A DNA stretch of 62,860 nt from Desulfobulbus sp. Tol-SR (lineage in GTDB: Bacteria > Desulfobacterota > Desulfobulbia > Desulfobulbales > Desulfocapsaceae). Location of the stretch: positions 1 through 62,860 of the forward strand of contig JROS01000019.1 in NCBI GenBank assembly GCA_000769715.1, in the 5' to 3' direction. The position numbers and the translations under genes were made by a program. Within the stretch, counting starts at the first letter, position 1; each line of letters opens with the position of its first letter. This document shows, in pieces, positions 60,646 through 62,860 of the stretch. Below the pieces are notes generated by a model, which saw only the letters and a list, made by a program, of their open reading frames with translations, searched no databases and was not told where the DNA came from.

Positions 60646-62000
60646 CAGTTCATCGCGTTTTCCAGGAGTTGGCGGTAGAGTGGCGCATCCTTTTTCGCTA
60701 CCATCCGCAATAGCCACAGATTCCAGTAGAACCGGATCTTGTCCCTCTCCAGACCAGTTCCTTCCGCTACATTCCTCGCCAGGGAGAAGGCCGCATTTTC
60801 AACCCTTTCAAGATCGGGACGACGCTGCACATACGCCGCAGCCGCCGTGGCAAAGAAGAAGGCATCACCCAACGCGACGTCCCAATCGCAGCTGTCCTCC
60901 CAATCATACACAAAAAAGCCCTGATCCGTGAGAGCACAGTTCCAGGGGGCGAAGTCGCCATGACTACGGGATCCGGCAATCATGACATCGGAATCAACCG
61001 CCCCATCGAGAAATTTCCTTCTTGCAGCATATTTTTGTTGGTCGATGCCATCGACAGGATCGTCCAACCTGTGGCGATATGGCGCCAGGATTTCGCCGGC
61101 CGGGCGTTGCCCTGCATCAATCCGGGCCAGAGCGATCAGGAATTCCACCGCTTTTGTCCGGATGGCCGATTGCATGGCAGCCTTCCTCGCCCGATACTCC
61201 TGGCTAAGGGCGATGAATCCGTCTCCGATATCGGCACCGAGGATCCTGGGAACAGAGGGGGCCAGAGACGTCCGCGACATCGTCTGCAGTGCCGTCATTT
61301 CATTGTGCAGGGCTTCTCTGGCTTTGATCGATTCACCGATTTTCAGGATACACTCCGGCCGCCCTCCCACCGGCAGGACAACAGTTTTGCGATGAGCGTC
61401 GGGGGTGCCCAGATACAAGGCGTATCGGCCGCCGGCATCCCCGTTGCACAGGTGGCGGCCGGCCTGCCAGAGTCCAGCCTGTCTCCGCTCATCGGCAACC
61501 CTGATGAGGATACACAGGGTGCGGGTTCGCAGCGGCCGATCAACCCCGAACCGCGCCAGCAGGGTGCCTATCGCCAGAGCGAGCCGAGCCGTCCGGCGCC
61601 CGGGTCGATGCAGCCCCAGGCCCTGGACCAGCGGGCCCGATTCTCCCAGAGGCACCACGACCCGTGGCCGATCCGCCGGCAACAGCGCGAAGTCGCTGAT
61701 CCGGGCGAAACGACCGGCCAGCCGCCGGCGCCATGCCGCAACCATCGATCCCGGGCCGATGGCGCAAAGGACATCGAGCCGGGGGCAGGCCTGCACTATC
61801 CGATGATCGGGAGACAGATCCTTGAGCAGCAGGACCGTCGCCGCTCCGGGATCCGTGGTGATGGAGGCCTCGGCCAGGATCCGCCGCCAGAAGATCAGCT
61901 CGCCGTCACTGAAGCCCAGCAGCAGGACCTTGTCTCCGGCAGTGACCGGAAGCAGCCAACGCCAACCGAACCGATAATCGAGTTCCGGATCAGGGTCCAT
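60645..62000 (-). CDS. Protein with C-terminal APH/choline-kinase-like fold
   Basis: 451 residues. The N-terminal 200 residues are unrecognised but begin with an aromatic-rich segment and a VLLLGFSDGE stretch that could be a degenerate nucleotide site. The C-terminal half has the kinase catalytic loop SHGDFAPWN (H-G-D-x4-N) near residue 345 and YDWEDS (metal-binding D) 15 residues later. This is the aminoglycoside-phosphotransferase fold, used here probably to phosphorylate a sugar or lipid. It overlaps the downstream GT4 by 1 bp and the upstream P-loop gene by 11 bp. Confidence 0.72.
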   Translation of the reverse strand: MDPDPELDYRFGWRWLLPVTAGDKVLLLGFSDGELIFWRRILAEASITTDPGAATVLLLKDLSPDHRIVQACPRLDVLCAIGPGSMVAAWRRRLAGRFARISDFALLPADRPRVVVPLGESGPLVQGLGLHRPGRRTARLALAIGTLLARFGVDRPLRTRTLCILIRVADERRQAGLWQAGRHLCNGDAGGRYALYLGTPDAHRKTVVLPVGGRPECILKIGESIKAREALHNEMTALQTMSRTSLAPSVPRILGADIGDGFIALSQEYRARKAAMQSAIRTKAVEFLIALARIDAGQRPAGEILAPYRHRLDDPVDGIDQQKYAARRKFLDGAVDSDVMIAGSRSHGDFAPWNCALTDQGFFVYDWEDSCDWDVALGDAFFFATAAAAYVQRRPDLERVENAAFSLARNVAEGTGLERDKIRFYWNLWLLRMVAKKDAPLYRQLLENAMN

Positions 62001-62860
62001 GCCGCACCCCGGTCGTTGATCGTTGCGCGCAGAATTCGAGCAATGCCGTCAGTACCTGATCCCTCGCCTGCTCGACGGTTCCTTCGGTGGAAACAACGAT
62101 GGCCCGGCTCTCATTGGCGGCAAAATCCAGCAGCGCCTGCGTCTGTCGTCCGATTTCGGCCACCGGCAGTTCCCCTTTGCGCCGGGCGATCACGGTCGGA
62201 TCTCCATGCAGGCAGAAGATCAGATCGGGGCGAGGGGCCAGTTGAAGAAACCAACGGATGCACCGGATGGGAAGATCGATCCGGAAGCGCCGGGGATCGA
62301 TCGCCATGTCATAGGCGTAACGGTCGAAGAGAACGATGGCCGGACGCCTGGCGATCGTTGGTCGTATGACAATCCAGTAGCCGATACTATAATCTATCAG
62401 CAGGTATGCGAGACGGCACAAGGACCCGATTGCCCCTGAAGGGCGTGATCCGTGAGGATCGATTACCGGTCCATTCCGCGGTTCTTTTTTTCCTTTCATC
62501 CGTGCCAGCGGGGGCAAGAGACCAGGGCGCAGGTGCTTGACAAACAATGCACCGTGGGTGGCCGCCGCCAAAACCGGAGCTATCGCATGTATGATCGTTG
62601 ACTTGCCGGCGCCGTCGGTTCCCAGAACGGCGATGACCAGGCCTGACGGCCTGAATATCCGCTTGACCTTCGACCATTGAAACCCTACAACACCCGAGCA
62701 GAAGGCCATCGGAGCACGGACACAAGCGGTCCACAACAGCGTGCGGCGCAAAAGCGCTGCCTTTGCTTTGATTTCAGGTGATTGAGGATCGGAAAGGCAG
62801 AGATCCCGGAGTTGATCCAACGCAGACTTGCCGACCGGCGCCAGATCCGGGCAGATTTGA
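61990..62860 (-). CDS. Thymidylate-kinase-like P-loop protein; 5' partial
   Basis: The frame is open to the right edge, so the start lies beyond 62860; about 290 residues are visible. The C-terminal domain has Walker A LGTDGAGKST about 80 residues from the visible start, LFDRYAYD (DR motif of dTMP-kinase-like enzymes) and a lid-like region with RRKGEL. Ahead of it are about 75 residues of helical sequence that extend out of the window. Members of this group occur next to sugar kinases in surface-glycan loci, where they may act as polysaccharide or lipid kinases rather than in dTTP synthesis. The stop overlaps the next gene by 11 bp. Confidence 0.78.
   Translation of the reverse strand, partial: QICPDLAPVGKSALDQLRDLCLSDPQSPEIKAKAALLRRTLLWTACVRAPMAFCSGVVGFQWSKVKRIFRPSGLVIAVLGTDGAGKSTIIHAIAPVLAAATHGALFVKHLRPGLLPPLARMKGKKEPRNGPVIDPHGSRPSGAIGSLCRLAYLLIDYSIGYWIVIRPTIARRPAIVLFDRYAYDMAIDPRRFRIDLPIRCIRWFLQLAPRPDLIFCLHGDPTVIARRKGELPVAEIGRQTQALLDFAANESRAIVVSTEGTVEQARDQVLTALLEFCAQRSTTGVRHGP

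Overview
The window reads as chromosomal DNA of an anaerobic, high-GC bacterium, most likely a Desulfobacterota (deltaproteobacterial) lineage near the Desulfobulbales. This is inferred from gene content: superoxide reductase, rubredoxin, ferritin, an ArsC-like selenoprotein, a DGC-domain protein, TRAP transport, SulP-linked histidine-aspartate signalling and class I fumarase. No rRNA or tRNA gene was seen to settle taxonomy. Most genes have strong third-position GC bias. The far left edge and 13.25-24.7 kb are clearly more AT-rich and look acquired.

Layout. 0-0.5 kb: 3' part of an AT-rich gene (possible E2-like fold plus SEC-C). 0.5-5.3 kb: ABC exporter permease, then a translationally coupled hydantoinase/oxoprolinase-like and HDAC-like pair. 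5.4-9.9 kb: a TRAP transporter (dctPQM, minus) divergent from a class I fumarase, suggesting C4-dicarboxylate uptake and use. 10.2-13.1 kb: a conserved protein of unknown function and a two-domain PPK2. 13.18-26.01 kb: a 12.7-kb island flanked by 67-bp direct repeats. The repeats are copies of the last codons of the U32 peptidase gene at the right edge. The island carries an IS200-like element and a tight six-gene minus-strand operon: SNF2 helicase, TcmP, DUF5131, type III Mod, YhcG/DUF1016 nuclease and type III Res. A metallophosphoesterase lipoprotein gene follows. 26-33.6 kb: housekeeping genes (U32, mnmA, mtaB, cinA, recA, a COG2509-type flavoprotein).

33.6-42.3 kb is an oxygen/redox block: rubredoxin under a textbook promoter plus Fur box, an ArsC-like selenoprotein with an in-frame UGA, ferritin, a lysine-rich Cys micro-protein, a complete A2-type haem-copper oxidase operon (DOMON protein, Sco, CoxI, III, IV, II, haem O synthase), desulfoferrodoxin and a DGC protein. 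Together these fit oxygen and superoxide detoxification with iron handling in an anaerobe. 42.3-47.4 kb: ZIP transporter, class II fumarase and a fused GT2-ArnT-like glycosyltransferase.

47.5-55.0 kb is a signalling cluster: a TetR regulator with a perfect 20-bp operator, a SulP transporter with an unusual coiled-coil insertion and STAS domain, a kinase-like/BON/receiver fusion, a dCACHE histidine kinase, two stand-alone receivers and a histidine-box protein that has no recognisable ATPase motifs. 55.5 kb to the end is a surface-polysaccharide cluster: APS kinase, nucleotidyltransferase, WecG/TagA, two GT4 enzymes, an APH-fold kinase and a P-loop kinase cut by the window edge.
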